A stretch of DNA of 37,247 nucleotides from Clostridia bacterium. Lineage in GTDB: Bacteria; Bacillota; Clostridia; Oscillospirales; CAG-272. Under the pieces are notes generated by a model. That model was not told the DNA's origin. It did not search any database and saw only the letters and a list, made by a program, of their open reading frames with translations. A program made the translations under genes and the position numbers. Positions 8,864-16,497 of the stretch are shown here, in pieces. The DNA is taken from assembly GCA_017453255.1 (NCBI GenBank), contig JAFTKN010000023.1, positions 1 through 37,247 of the forward strand, given 5' to 3'. Position 1 is the stretch's first letter. Each line of letters begins with the position of its first letter.

Positions 8864-10780
8864 CTAAGCGTTTGGGATTTTGTTTTGTTCTGTTGCATCT
8901 AAGTAGCCTTGAGATAGTGCCTGTGCATCGTTAAACACTTGCTCCATAGCCTTATTTTGCTCTGTTATTTGACGATTGGCTTGATTAATCCTTGCAATAG
9001 CCTCTTGTCTGTCAGCTGCAAGCTCTGCACACATTACCTTTAAGCTATTGTTTTCCTTAATAACCGGCATTATCCTGTTTGCCACGCCAGTTAACTGCTC
9101 TGTAAGCTTAGCCATTTCCTGCATCTGTCCCTGCAGCTGCTCTATTTGTGCCCTTGCCATCTCAAGCTCGCTATTTTGCTTGTTCTTTAATATTTCGAGT
9201 ATCTTACTCTTGTTGCCGATTGCAATGTCAGGATAAGCTTCAACGTATGCCTCGACAGTAATAGCGCCACCTTTGAGCAGATTATCAAGCATATTAATAT
9301 CTGCTGCCACACTTGACCTTGTTCCCTGCGTTGCTTCAACAACGACGTTGAAGCTTGTTTTTTTAAACTCACGAGAGGAGAATTTATCTATAGTTTTTTG
9401 TTTCTTTCCATCTTCAAGCGTCTTTTCATAGTTAAATGGCTTTTGCTCGTAGAAATTTCTATAAAACTGAGCCAATACCTCACCCTGCTTCTTCTTTGCA
9501 AGCCAAAATGTATTTCTTAGCTCCTCAATAGGAGTCTGTGCCTGTGCCTGAAGCTGTGCTATTGCCGCACCCGACATCGTTGAGCTTACCATTTCTCCTG
9601 TCATCAGCTCCGTTGCACCCGAAACACTTCTTGTGAGATTAGTAAGCATATTAACCGCATCTAATGATGCTGAATGTATTGTCTGCTCCGTCATCTTGCG
9701 TATGCCGTTTCCTGTGCCTGAATAGTCTACAAGCACTTGACCGGGTGCATTTGTTATCTTTTGTCCCTTTAATGCATTAGGTAAAGCAACATATTTACCC
9801 CAAGAAACCTCTTGGGCGTTTAGTAGAAACATTGCGATATTAAAGTTAATTGCCTTTTGGTTAGGAATCAAACCCTCAACCTCGCTTAATCCATAAATGC
9901 ATTTTTCTCTTTTTTCATAGTAGCCTGCAACTATTGGGTATAACTCCTCGCTTGCATAGCTCTCCCCCTCTGCATCATCAGGCAAAGAGTTGTTTGGCGC
10001 ATCCTCGTTTACATATCCAAGCTCTCGTCTTGCCGCCTCTACATCAGGAATAATCGCAAACGGTTTATTTACGACGGTTACTTTAGTTGCTCTTTCACAA
10101 TAAACCTTGCCATCCTTCTTGAAGTACCTGGTTAATACAGTACAAAGCTGCTCCTTATCCTGCTCCTTAGTACTGTAAGAATTGTCCTGTAGCTCGTCAC
10201 CACATATTGACTCCTTATCTGTATCCTCGTCAGCCTTAAGTCTTACTGAGTCAACATTTTCACGAGAGCTTATTAAGATCCATTGTTGCTTCTGCTCATC
10301 AAGTAAGCAAGGATTTTCAAAAAAGATATTAAGAGGGTCTATAAGCTCACAACGCAAGCCACCTTTATATTCACCATCCTTGCCAACAGCCTCATTATCC
10401 CAGTAAAAATGCTGAAAGAATGAGCCTTTTTTAACGCTATCGTCAACTGCGTTTTTGTCAATTTCATCAAGTCCTATTTCCTTGACTATGTACTCAGCAA
10501 ATTTGTTAAACTTTTCAACCTCGGCACCAACATTTTCACTTTCATAAACAAGTCGCACAGGAACTGACAAAAGCGCTGCTTTTTTATTGCGACATATCAT
10601 TTTTATGATGTTAATAACAGGTCGAGGTAGATTTTTTGTGTTTTCTGTTGCATTTGGCCATTGCTTCCCCTCATAAAAGTCAACAAACTTAGGAATATTG
10701 GTTCTTAAGCCTATTGAGTTTTGATATTCGATGCCCTTCTGATATAGCTTCCAAAGATTAGTGATGTTTTCTTCTTGCAT
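8864..10780 (-). CDS. phage portal protein
   Basis: A 638-aa protein encoded just after the large terminase and a small ORF. The N-terminal portion contains NIPKFVDFYEGKQWPN and LPRPVINIIKMICRNKKAAL (residues about 25-70), the typical wing start of portal proteins ('FYxGxQW', 'N-I-x-I-V-R'). The core has FNIAMFLLNAQEVSWGKYV and an Asn/Gln/Ala-rich stem-like helix (SGAAIAQLQAQAQTPIEEL near residue 405-425). The last 100 residues form a long coiled coil (barrel-like), as in P22-type portals. A dodecameric portal ring provides the DNA entry channel and docks terminase. Start ATG 10780 has GGGAG about 10 bases upstream. Length is within the range for portals with a C-terminal helical barrel. Confidence 0.85.
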   Translation of the reverse strand: MQEENITNLWKLYQKGIEYQNSIGLRTNIPKFVDFYEGKQWPNATENTKNLPRPVINIIKMICRNKKAALLSVPVRLVYESENVGAEVEKFNKFAEYIVKEIGLDEIDKNAVDDSVKKGSFFQHFYWDNEAVGKDGEYKGGLRCELIDPLNIFFENPCLLDEQKQQWILISSRENVDSVRLKADEDTDKESICGDELQDNSYSTKEQDKEQLCTVLTRYFKKDGKVYCERATKVTVVNKPFAIIPDVEAARRELGYVNEDAPNNSLPDDAEGESYASEELYPIVAGYYEKREKCIYGLSEVEGLIPNQKAINFNIAMFLLNAQEVSWGKYVALPNALKGQKITNAPGQVLVDYSGTGNGIRKMTEQTIHSASLDAVNMLTNLTRSVSGATELMTGEMVSSTMSGAAIAQLQAQAQTPIEELRNTFWLAKKKQGEVLAQFYRNFYEQKPFNYEKTLEDGKKQKTIDKFSSREFKKTSFNVVVEATQGTRSSVAADINMLDNLLKGGAITVEAYVEAYPDIAIGNKSKILEILKNKQNSELEMARAQIEQLQGQMQEMAKLTEQLTGVANRIMPVIKENNSLKVMCAELAADRQEAIARINQANRQITEQNKAMEQVFNDAQALSQGYLDATEQNKIPNA

Positions 10781-10782
10781 TT

Positions 10783-10962
10783 TTAACTATCTCCCTTTCC
10801 GTTAAACCACTCATTAACGATTTGTTTCAAGGAAGGCTGCTCCTCGCCATTTACCTTCTCACCTGCACCTTGCTTTGGTTCTTCAAGTCTTCTTAGCTTA
10901 TGCTCAAGCTCAAGCACCTTTCTTTCTAAGTAATCAAGGCGTTTTTTTGTTTTTCCAAACAT
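10783..10962 (-). CDS. small coiled-coil phage protein between terL and portal
   Basis: A 59-codon gene starting MFGKTKKRLDYLERKVLEL. The ATG at 10962 lies 2 bases after the terminase stop and is placed correctly behind GGAG, which is formed by the last terminase codons; the GTG nine bases upstream is less well placed. Residues 8-33 form a clear heptad coiled coil (LDYLERKVLELEHKLRRLE). The rest is charged and ends with LKQIVNEWFNGKGDS. Its stop is two bases before the portal start. Small ORFs in this position are common in Firmicutes phages. Possible roles are a terminase or portal accessory factor, but none is shown by the sequence. Confidence 0.6.
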   Translation of the reverse strand: MFGKTKKRLDYLERKVLELEHKLRRLEEPKQGAGEKVNGEEQPSLKQIVNEWFNGKGDS

Positions 10963-10964
10963 AA

Positions 10965-12755
10965 TTACCACTCCATATATGAATTTTCCTCGACCGAGGA
11001 ATTAAAAAACCTGTCAAGCGCATCAAAATCATTCTTTAAATCCTTGATGCTATGCTCATAATCTATTGCAATATAATGCGCAATGGCAGATGCCATTACT
11101 AAGTCATCGTGTGCACCATCTGCAGCAGCATGCTTTCCGTCATCACGCTTAATAAAGGTTGTCATTTCCTTAAGTGTTTCTCTATCTGTTTCCAAATGCA
11201 CATTTTCGCGCATTATTGATACGAGATTTGATATAATAATTGGTCTTGTAATTGATGATGTCACAAATCCATAGAAGCCCTCGGGTATATCCGCCGACGT
11301 TGTCAGTTTTTTTGAAACATACAAATTAGAATATCCGAGTTTTCTAAGTACTCTTACAGGATGTCTTGAATAGTTGGTTTCGATGCCTATAAGTGCGTCA
11401 TTGTAATACTTTCCTAAGCAATATAATTGTTCAGCAAACAAGTCCTCGTCAATCCTTTGCTTGTGGAAGGTTGCAACGCACCTGCCACATGTGTTATCAA
11501 TCACCTTGGCGGTAAAGTAGTCAATGCCTGTCCCTGCCGTATCTGCACCTATTACATACGGCTTAATTCTTTTTGTACCCTTTTTCTCCTCTATATATGG
11601 TTCTTCTACTATCGAGATATATCCGTTTTTATCTTCTACGAATTTATAATTATCAATATATTCCTCGTAGCCTAATATCTCACCATTTTCTCCCTGAAGC
11701 TTACGAACCTTTTTTTCATATTCAAAGTATCCAAGACGCGATTTAACATCATATGTACTTAGATAGTTAGAGATAGCATCCTTATCAAAGATGCAATTGC
11801 CACTTGATACAAATGCTTCCTCCGGGGTACATGGATATTCCTGCCTTATTGCTGTCTTATCAATATAGCTGTGATATTTTTTAGCATACCAGGTAAGCTG
11901 TTCATCATTTAAGCCCTTTTCTCTTAAAGCCTTTAACCGCTTAGTCAGCCATTCGTCAGCATTCATTAAGTATAGGTATTCGCTTTCGTTACTTACATAC
12001 TCCTTTGTTCTCCACCATTCATAAAAAAGATTATGACAAGCTCCGCTATCCCAAAGGTCTTTTGCCTCATTAAAGCCGTTTGCAGTTGTTTCATAAACAC
12101 ATAGAGCATCCTCAATTGCTGCTTCTTGGATTGACTTTTGTAAATCGCTCAAATTGCATCTGAAAAAGGCTATTTCGGAATAATGAATGAATGACAATGT
12201 TCGGCTTCTTCCTACATTTGATGTTGCTGATGCTACTCGCCAAGATGAATTGAGTTTATCAAAAAACAACTCGTTGACAGAATTAAGTTTTTCATGTGGC
12301 TTTAATCTATCAGGTAATGCGTTATACATAACCTTCGCTTTATCGATAAATATCGCCTTTGTATTATCATCCCTGTCGGCAAGTGTGAAGCCTGAAAAGT
12401 TGCGTCTAACAATGGCGTGCGCAAGCTGAATAGCTGTAATTATAGTTGTAAATCCCTGCTGTCTTCCCTTAAGCACAAAGAATGGCTTACTTCTGCCCTT
12501 TGTTTCTATCTGCTCGATAAAATCCCGCTGTACCTCGTTATAAAAAAATGGCACATTGCGCTTTTTCTTGTCAACAAGCGAAAAACAACACTCAATGAGT
12601 AGCCAGGGCCTTTCCTTAATCTCCGCTGTTAGCTCTGGCGTGTCAAGTATCTTGTCTGCAATAATACTTACTACCCTTGCATCAAACTCGATATCGTGCT
12701 TTTCTTCCCAAAGCTGCTTTCTTTTGGCAACCAAATCACTTATTATTGTAAGCAT
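10965..12755 (-). CDS. terL: terminase large subunit (ATPase and nuclease)
   Basis: A 596-aa packaging motor. The N-terminal ATPase domain carries the deviant Walker A GRQQGFTT (97-104) and a Walker B/catalytic Glu segment LSFIHYSEIAFF (187-198, E194). The C-terminal RNase H-like nuclease domain has an Asp in VIGADTAGTG (D405), a Glu in ALIGIETNYS (E459) and a late acidic pair in DGAHDDLVMA (D550-D551), which form the usual metal-binding set. All motifs are intact, so the enzyme is probably functional. It cuts and translocates phage DNA into the prohead through the portal. It lies 3 bases after the small-subunit stop and overlaps no other gene. Length is normal for the family. Confidence 0.93.
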   Translation of the reverse strand: MLTIISDLVAKRKQLWEEKHDIEFDARVVSIIADKILDTPELTAEIKERPWLLIECCFSLVDKKKRNVPFFYNEVQRDFIEQIETKGRSKPFFVLKGRQQGFTTIITAIQLAHAIVRRNFSGFTLADRDDNTKAIFIDKAKVMYNALPDRLKPHEKLNSVNELFFDKLNSSWRVASATSNVGRSRTLSFIHYSEIAFFRCNLSDLQKSIQEAAIEDALCVYETTANGFNEAKDLWDSGACHNLFYEWWRTKEYVSNESEYLYLMNADEWLTKRLKALREKGLNDEQLTWYAKKYHSYIDKTAIRQEYPCTPEEAFVSSGNCIFDKDAISNYLSTYDVKSRLGYFEYEKKVRKLQGENGEILGYEEYIDNYKFVEDKNGYISIVEEPYIEEKKGTKRIKPYVIGADTAGTGIDYFTAKVIDNTCGRCVATFHKQRIDEDLFAEQLYCLGKYYNDALIGIETNYSRHPVRVLRKLGYSNLYVSKKLTTSADIPEGFYGFVTSSITRPIIISNLVSIMRENVHLETDRETLKEMTTFIKRDDGKHAAADGAHDDLVMASAIAHYIAIDYEHSIKDLKNDFDALDRFFNSSVEENSYMEW

Positions 12756-12758
12756 CTA

Positions 12759-13256
12759 TTAAAGGTCCTCGAATTTTAGCTTTTTTTCGGTATCAATAGC
12801 AAGGTTCTGTGTTGGAGTTCCTCTCATAACCGCAATTTTATCACTCAAAACACCAAAGCTCCTTACTATCTCGCCCAAGGAATCAGGAATAATGCAGTTA
12901 AGTTCACTTTTCAGCTGTTCAAAACTCTTATTGCCTTTGCCGTCAAGTAGCTTTTTGATAAGCTGCTCTCTCTTTTTTTCAGCAACAAGACTGTTTTTAA
13001 GCTTTCTTTCAAGAATATCCATAGCAAGCTCTAAGCTATCCCACGCCTTGTTAACATGCCTTGTTATCCGTTCCTTCGTTATCTTGTCACGGACTTCCTT
13101 GTTCTTTGGATCCTTGTCAACATCATTCTTCCACATATACAAGGTCCCTTCAGGCACTCCAAGCTCCTTACTTATAAAAGGCACCTTGTTGCCCTCATTA
13201 AGCATCGCTATCGCCTTTTCATAAACCTCTTGACTGTGAGCCTTTCCCTTAGCCAT
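12759..13256 (-). CDS. terS: terminase small subunit (DNA-binding)
   Basis: A 165-aa protein from ATG 13256, chosen over an ATG 27 bases upstream because AAGGAG lies about 7 bases before it. Residues 1-50 contain a helix-turn-helix (AIAMLNEGNKVPFISKELG, then VPEGTLYMWKND), which recognises the packaging site. The middle is a helical oligomerisation region (DSLELAMDILERKLKNSL). The C-terminus ends with AIDTEKKLKFEDL and is a likely contact to the large subunit. It is the first gene of the late operon visible here and is followed after 3 bases by terL. Placement and domain layout match terminase small subunits. The pac/cos sequence itself could not be identified. Confidence 0.82.
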   Translation of the reverse strand: MAKGKAHSQEVYEKAIAMLNEGNKVPFISKELGVPEGTLYMWKNDVDKDPKNKEVRDKITKERITRHVNKAWDSLELAMDILERKLKNSLVAEKKREQLIKKLLDGKGNKSFEQLKSELNCIIPDSLGEIVRSFGVLSDKIAVMRGTPTQNLAIDTEKKLKFEDL

Positions 13257-13294
13257 TTTCCCTCTCCTTCCCCCAAAAATCATTCTCTATTTTT

Positions 13295-13325
13295 ACTATA
13301 GCACAAATCGATTTTTCATATTTTT
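13295..13325 (-). promoter_or_regulatory. weak candidate promoter for the phage structural operon
   Basis: On the minus strand a TATAGT box (complement of 13295-13300) lies about 40 bases upstream of the terS start, in a very AT-rich leader with repeated TGAAAAAA tracts (13301-13345). No good -35 element at 16-18 bases is visible, so this could be an activator-dependent late promoter, or not a promoter at all. Confidence 0.3.
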
Positions 13326-13375
13326 TCATTTTTTTTCATTTTTTATCAAACTTTTCAAAGTTCAAACTAAGCAAT

Positions 13376-13401
13376 AAAAAAATGCACTGCTCAAACAGCG
13401 C
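13376..13401 (-). terminator. minus-strand terminator upstream of the phage operon
   Basis: Read on the minus strand, GCGCTG-TTTGAG-CAGTGC (13401 to 13384, one U-G pair) is followed by an A and seven Ts (13382-13376). It would stop transcription entering the phage operon from the right and so isolates the late genes. Confidence 0.55.
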
Positions 13402-13559
13402 ATCTAACCCTTAAAACTAAGGTACATTTTTAGGTACAAAAATTTATTTTTCTATCCTTTTTTATCGTTTTTTTAACTTATAAACCCTCTTTTTAACCCA
13501 TTTTTATGCCTATTTATTACATTTTTATTCAATCCTTCTTTTCTCATCATCCACCCCAT

Positions 13560-13592
13560 AAAAAACCTCAACCGACCAGGTTGAGGTTTTTT
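13560..13592. terminator. perfect bidirectional terminator
   Basis: A perfect 14-bp inverted repeat. AAAAAACCTCAACC (13560-13573), loop GACCA and GGTTGAGGTTTTTT (13579-13592) give a strong stem with T-runs on both strands. It directly precedes the hairpin array that starts at 13593. Confidence 0.8.
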
Positions 13593-13767
13593 AGTTCTAT
13601 TTGCTTCGCAAGTTCTATTGGGCAAGCCCAGTGATATTGCTAACGCAGTGATATTTGGCTTCGCCAAGAGTGTAAATTACTTGAAGCAAATAGAATATCA
13701 CTACGAGTGAAACGAGTAATATCACTATGCGTAGCATAATATCACTTCAACGCAGTTGAAATATCAC
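13593..13767. repeat. array of short hairpins separated by a conserved heptamer
   Basis: A string of different mini-hairpins is separated by a conserved spacer word. The word is GTGATAT at 13631 and 13648, then its complement ATATCAC at 13695, 13719, 13739 and 13761, with spacings of 17, then 24, 20 and 22 bases. The hairpins include TTGC-TTC-GCAA (13601-), TGGGC-AA-GCCCA (13618-), TTGGC-TTC-GCCAA (13655-), TATGC-GTA-GCATA (13726-) and TTCAAC-GCA-GTTGAA (13746-). The word AGTTCTAT occurs at 13593 and 13611. The spacers are constant and the hairpins vary, which resembles REP/BIME-type intergenic elements more than a CRISPR array. The final unit supplies the -35 box of the following gene. Confidence 0.75.
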
Positions 13768-13784
13768 TTAATCTATGCTATACT
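13756..13784 (+). promoter_or_regulatory. promoter of the four-helix-bundle gene
   Basis: TTGAAA (13756-13761), a 17-base spacer and TATACT (13779-13784) make a near-consensus sigma-A promoter. The -35 box overlaps the last hairpin and heptamer of the array, so array binding or folding could affect expression. Confidence 0.72.
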
Positions 13785-13802
13785 TATTACGAGGTGATAA
13801 CA

Positions 13803-14159
13803 ATGTCAAACAGTATTTTAAGAGATAAATCAAAGAATTTTGCAAAGCAAATTGTTGTTCTTTGCAGAAATATAAAAGCAAATTTCAAGGAATCGGTTTT
13901 AACCAATCAACTTTTGCGTTCGGGTACAAGCATTGGTGCTAATATTCACGAGGCACAATACGCACAGGGCAAAAAGGATTTTATATCTAAATTGGAAATT
14001 GCACAAAAGGAGTGCTACGAAACAGAATACTGGTTAGAGTTACTGTTTGAAACAGGCTATATGATAGATACCGAATACAAACCTATTCAAAACGATTGTG
14101 GTGCTATTCGCAAAATGCTTATTTCTTCTATAAACACAACAAAAGCAAATATGGAGTAA
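13803..14159 (+). CDS. four helix bundle protein (23S rRNA intervening-sequence-protein family)
   Basis: A 118-aa protein starting MSNSILRDKSKNFAKQIVV at ATG 13803, with AGGTGATAAC just upstream (the GTG at 13794 is part of that binding site). The core pattern LLRSGTSIGANIHEAQYAQGKKDFISKLEIAQKE (about residues 41-74, read in parts) with 'RSGTSIGAN', 'EA' and a later 'KECYETEYWLELL' is diagnostic of the S23/IVP four-helix-bundle family. These are small pentameric proteins first seen in intervening sequences of 23S rRNA and related in fold to Avd of diversity-generating retroelements. Here there is no rRNA and no reverse transcriptase. The gene instead follows a hairpin array, and its last codons overlap the ribosome binding site of the next frame. 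Nucleic-acid binding is plausible; the role is unknown. Confidence 0.85.
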   Translation: MSNSILRDKSKNFAKQIVVLCRNIKANFKESVLTNQLLRSGTSIGANIHEAQYAQGKKDFISKLEIAQKECYETEYWLELLFETGYMIDTEYKPIQNDCGAIRKMLISSINTTKANME

Positions 14160-14164
14160 TAATT

Positions 14165-14596
14165 ATGGATACTGTATTACCATATATTTTGGTCGCCATC
14201 TTAGTTCCAATTGTTGGATTTTTGGTATTTTTATTTATTTTTTCTCATGTTAAAAAATATCGAAAAATTACTCACAATGTGAACAATACAGATGGTTTTA
14301 CAAGAAAATTTATCTTTAATGTTCAACTCACAAAAGAGGAGTTTTAAATCAAACTAAAGATTCCAAATGTAAATGATAAGTTGGAATATGAGTTGAATGA
14401 TGAATGTACCATTATAACCTTCAAAAAGAATTTTTCGAAAATTTCATATTGCTTGAATGTGATTGAAATAGATAAAGAAATACATATATGTGTTGAACAA
14501 ATTCCAGTTTTTTATGAAAAAAGTAATATTCCTTTTCTAATCAATGACTTTTTTATTTCCAAATTTAATGCCACACCTGTAAAATACTTTGAATAA
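14165..14596 (+). pseudogene. membrane protein interrupted by an in-frame stop
   Basis: Translation from ATG 14165 (GGAG about 9 bases upstream, inside the end of the previous gene) gives a 60-aa product. It has one N-terminal transmembrane helix (LPYILVAILVPIVGFLVFLF) and ends ...FNVQLTKEEF before TAA at 14345-14347. The same frame continues after the stop without a break as IKLKIPNVNDKLEYELND and runs to 14596, so one sense-to-stop change splits what looks like a protein of about 143 aa (membrane anchor plus a soluble alpha/beta domain). A restart at ATG 14381 would give a 71-aa fragment. Alternatives are a sequencing error or real readthrough. The family is not recognised. Confidence 0.6.
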
Positions 14597-14629
14597 AGGT
14601 TCTATTTAGGTTTCACTTGGCACCCCAAC

Positions 14630-14669
14630 AAAAAAGAAATGCCTGTCAATAGACGGGCATTTCTTTTTT
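14630..14669. terminator. terminator after the four-helix-bundle gene pair
   Basis: AAAAAAGAAATGCCTGTC (14630-14647) pairs with GACGGGCATTTCTTTTTT (14652-14669) with one mismatch and a 4-base loop. T-runs are on both strands. Like the terminator at 13560-13592 it is directly followed by an AGTT-TAT repeat word. Confidence 0.75.
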
Positions 14670-14670
14670 C

Positions 14671-14717
14671 AGTTATATTCGCTTATTCGGCGAGTTCTAT
14701 TGCTTTGCGGTGATTTT
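14671..14717. repeat. second, shorter copy of the repeat-array edge
   Basis: AGTTATAT (14671), a TCGCTTATTCGGCGA hairpin, an exact AGTTCTATTG (14693-14702, identical to 13611-13620), and a GCTTTGC-type hairpin followed by GTGATTTT (14710) repeat the architecture of 13593-13637. Only two units are present here. Confidence 0.55.
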
Positions 14718-14766
14718 TGTTATGTTTCTATGTTATTACGAATTTAAAACAGTATCGTATAATTTT

Positions 14767-16335
14767 TTAATGCCGATTTACTATTATCATGTCGATTTCG
14801 TATAACGCCTTGGTTACTCTATATGTATAAGAAACTGCGCCTACATCAGGAAGAACGTCTTCTTCTCCTATATACTTCAAAGAGAACAATACGTGGTAAT
14901 AATTGGTATTCCAATGTTCAATTATTTCTGCCTTGTATTCAAAATTCTCTGGTGGAGGCTCATATTCAAACTCGTTATAAAAATGCTCGCTTGCCAATTC
15001 TATTGCCTCTTGCTCGGTTATAAGAGGTGGTACATACATTTCGCCAGGTATTCCGTCCTCCAAATCACGTGGGTTGTATGCAAGCATACAGGCAACAGGA
15101 GTTTTTCCATCAACACAACTTCTTTCTGTATCGACAACAAGATAAATCTCATCCCCTACATATTTGTCAAGCGATATATATCTTCCACTTCTATCAAGAA
15201 TAACGTATGACCTATGGGTTTTATGGCTATAAGAGTTCTTCACATTTTCTATACTGAAGTCCTCACCCTCTAAATGTATGACATTGGCATGAGTAAATGA
15301 GTATGAAATTACTTCTCCGTCCACCAAATATGACTGACCTGGATAGGTCTCTGCTGTCCGGATATAGCCTGTATGAACAATGTTTATTATATCACCTGCG
15401 GTTATATCCTTTGGCACATCAATAATACCAAATCCAGACGATAAATAGTTATCATCAAACAATAATTTTGCATATGGTATTTCGTTATTCCACGAATGAC
15501 CATGCACATAGGTTAATTGTAATCTGCTTGTAGTTTTCTGACTCGGCTCGGCATCTTGCTCCACAGACTTAATTCCTATATGTAAAGTACCACTATAATC
15601 ATCGTGGAAGCAAAGAGGAACAAAAAGCAACATCATATAATCGCTTGTCAAAGGTTCGTCAATTTCGATTACCATTTTAATAGATTTGCAAGTATTCTCA
15701 TCGTATTCAAAGCTTATTATGTTATCTCGTATATCGTCTTTATGTCCCTTGTTATTACTATAAATCATACCCCAAAAGTTCACTTTTAGAAATTCCTCAT
15801 CAATGCCCTTTAACATAGGTATATCAAGATTTATTATCACTTCAAATTTCGTTTCGTTTGACTGAATAGCAAAAGGAAATATATCGTCGTAAAGTTCATT
15901 GGTATCTATTGCATATAGCGACCCATTATAAGCATGATAATATCCATATGCATCTTCACCATTAACCATAATATGCATCATACTTTCGTTAGGCTCAGAG
16001 GATTGATTCGGGTCATTTTTGTTAGGATTTGCCTTACCACAGCTTAGACACTTGTCAAGCTGATTTTCGTTTTCGTCGGTATAAACGTGTTCTATGTCCT
16101 GTCCCTCTGTTACACCACACCAGCTACAGGTTGACATATGTTGACATAAATCGGCATCATTAGTTACCCAAAGGTGACTTACCTCTCTTGTTTGCTCACA
16201 TTTGTTACAGTCAATATCGCACTCGTTTGAATATTCGTGTATGCAATCATAGACGCTATTTTCTCCACACGAAACAAGGACTAAAGAAATGCAAGAAATT
16301 ATAATTAAAAATATTGCTACATTAATTTTTTTCAT
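14767..16335 (-). CDS. Cys-rich secreted lipoprotein of unknown function
   Basis: A 522-aa protein from ATG 16335. AGGAGGG upstream selects this Met over one 63 bases earlier. Signal peptide: MKKINVAIFLIIISCISLVL, then lipobox LVSC-G (Cys 23), so it is likely a membrane-anchored lipoprotein. After the lipobox come paired-Cys modules with His (CDIDCNKCEQ, CQHMSTCSWCG, HVYTDENENQLDKCLSCG), a knuckle-like pattern repeated in many clostridial surface proteins. The remaining 400 residues look beta-rich with many Asp, Tyr and His, and no catalytic motif was recognised. The gene stands alone with a terminator between it and the upstream SGNH genes. It may bind metal or disulfide-link in the cell envelope; this is inference. 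Confidence 0.8.
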   Translation of the reverse strand: MKKINVAIFLIIISCISLVLVSCGENSVYDCIHEYSNECDIDCNKCEQTREVSHLWVTNDADLCQHMSTCSWCGVTEGQDIEHVYTDENENQLDKCLSCGKANPNKNDPNQSSEPNESMMHIMVNGEDAYGYYHAYNGSLYAIDTNELYDDIFPFAIQSNETKFEVIINLDIPMLKGIDEEFLKVNFWGMIYSNNKGHKDDIRDNIISFEYDENTCKSIKMVIEIDEPLTSDYMMLLFVPLCFHDDYSGTLHIGIKSVEQDAEPSQKTTSRLQLTYVHGHSWNNEIPYAKLLFDDNYLSSGFGIIDVPKDITAGDIINIVHTGYIRTAETYPGQSYLVDGEVISYSFTHANVIHLEGEDFSIENVKNSYSHKTHRSYVILDRSGRYISLDKYVGDEIYLVVDTERSCVDGKTPVACMLAYNPRDLEDGIPGEMYVPPLITEQEAIELASEHFYNEFEYEPPPENFEYKAEIIEHWNTNYYHVLFSLKYIGEEDVLPDVGAVSYTYRVTKALYEIDMIIVNRH

Positions 16336-16497
16336 ACTTTTCCCTCCTTTTTGTTTTTCACTTATTAAGACGAGATTTTTCCAAAATTGGTTACACAAAT
16401 AATGAATTTATTTAAAAATAGCTTTTCTTTTCCCTTTTTATTATATCACAAATACAAAGTGTTTTCAATTTTTCGTAAGACTACGAAATTTTAATAT

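Noticed and set aside
8026..8867. Several plus-strand ORFs of 80-124 aa opposite the scaffold gene
   Set aside because: They are antisense shadows of a low-complexity charged coding region and have no ribosome binding sites.
13473..13667. 64-aa minus-strand ORF ending in a basic C-terminus (MAKPNITALAISLGLPNRT start)
   Set aside because: It is a translation through the hairpin array and terminator, has no ribosome binding site, and its composition is explained by the repeats.
13593..13767. CRISPR array
   Set aside because: The constant element is only 7 bases and changes orientation, the variable parts are palindromes of 10-20 bases, and there are no cas genes.
13803..14159. Diversity-generating retroelement (because the protein shares the Avd fold)
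   Set aside because: No reverse transcriptase and no template/variable repeat pair were found in the window.
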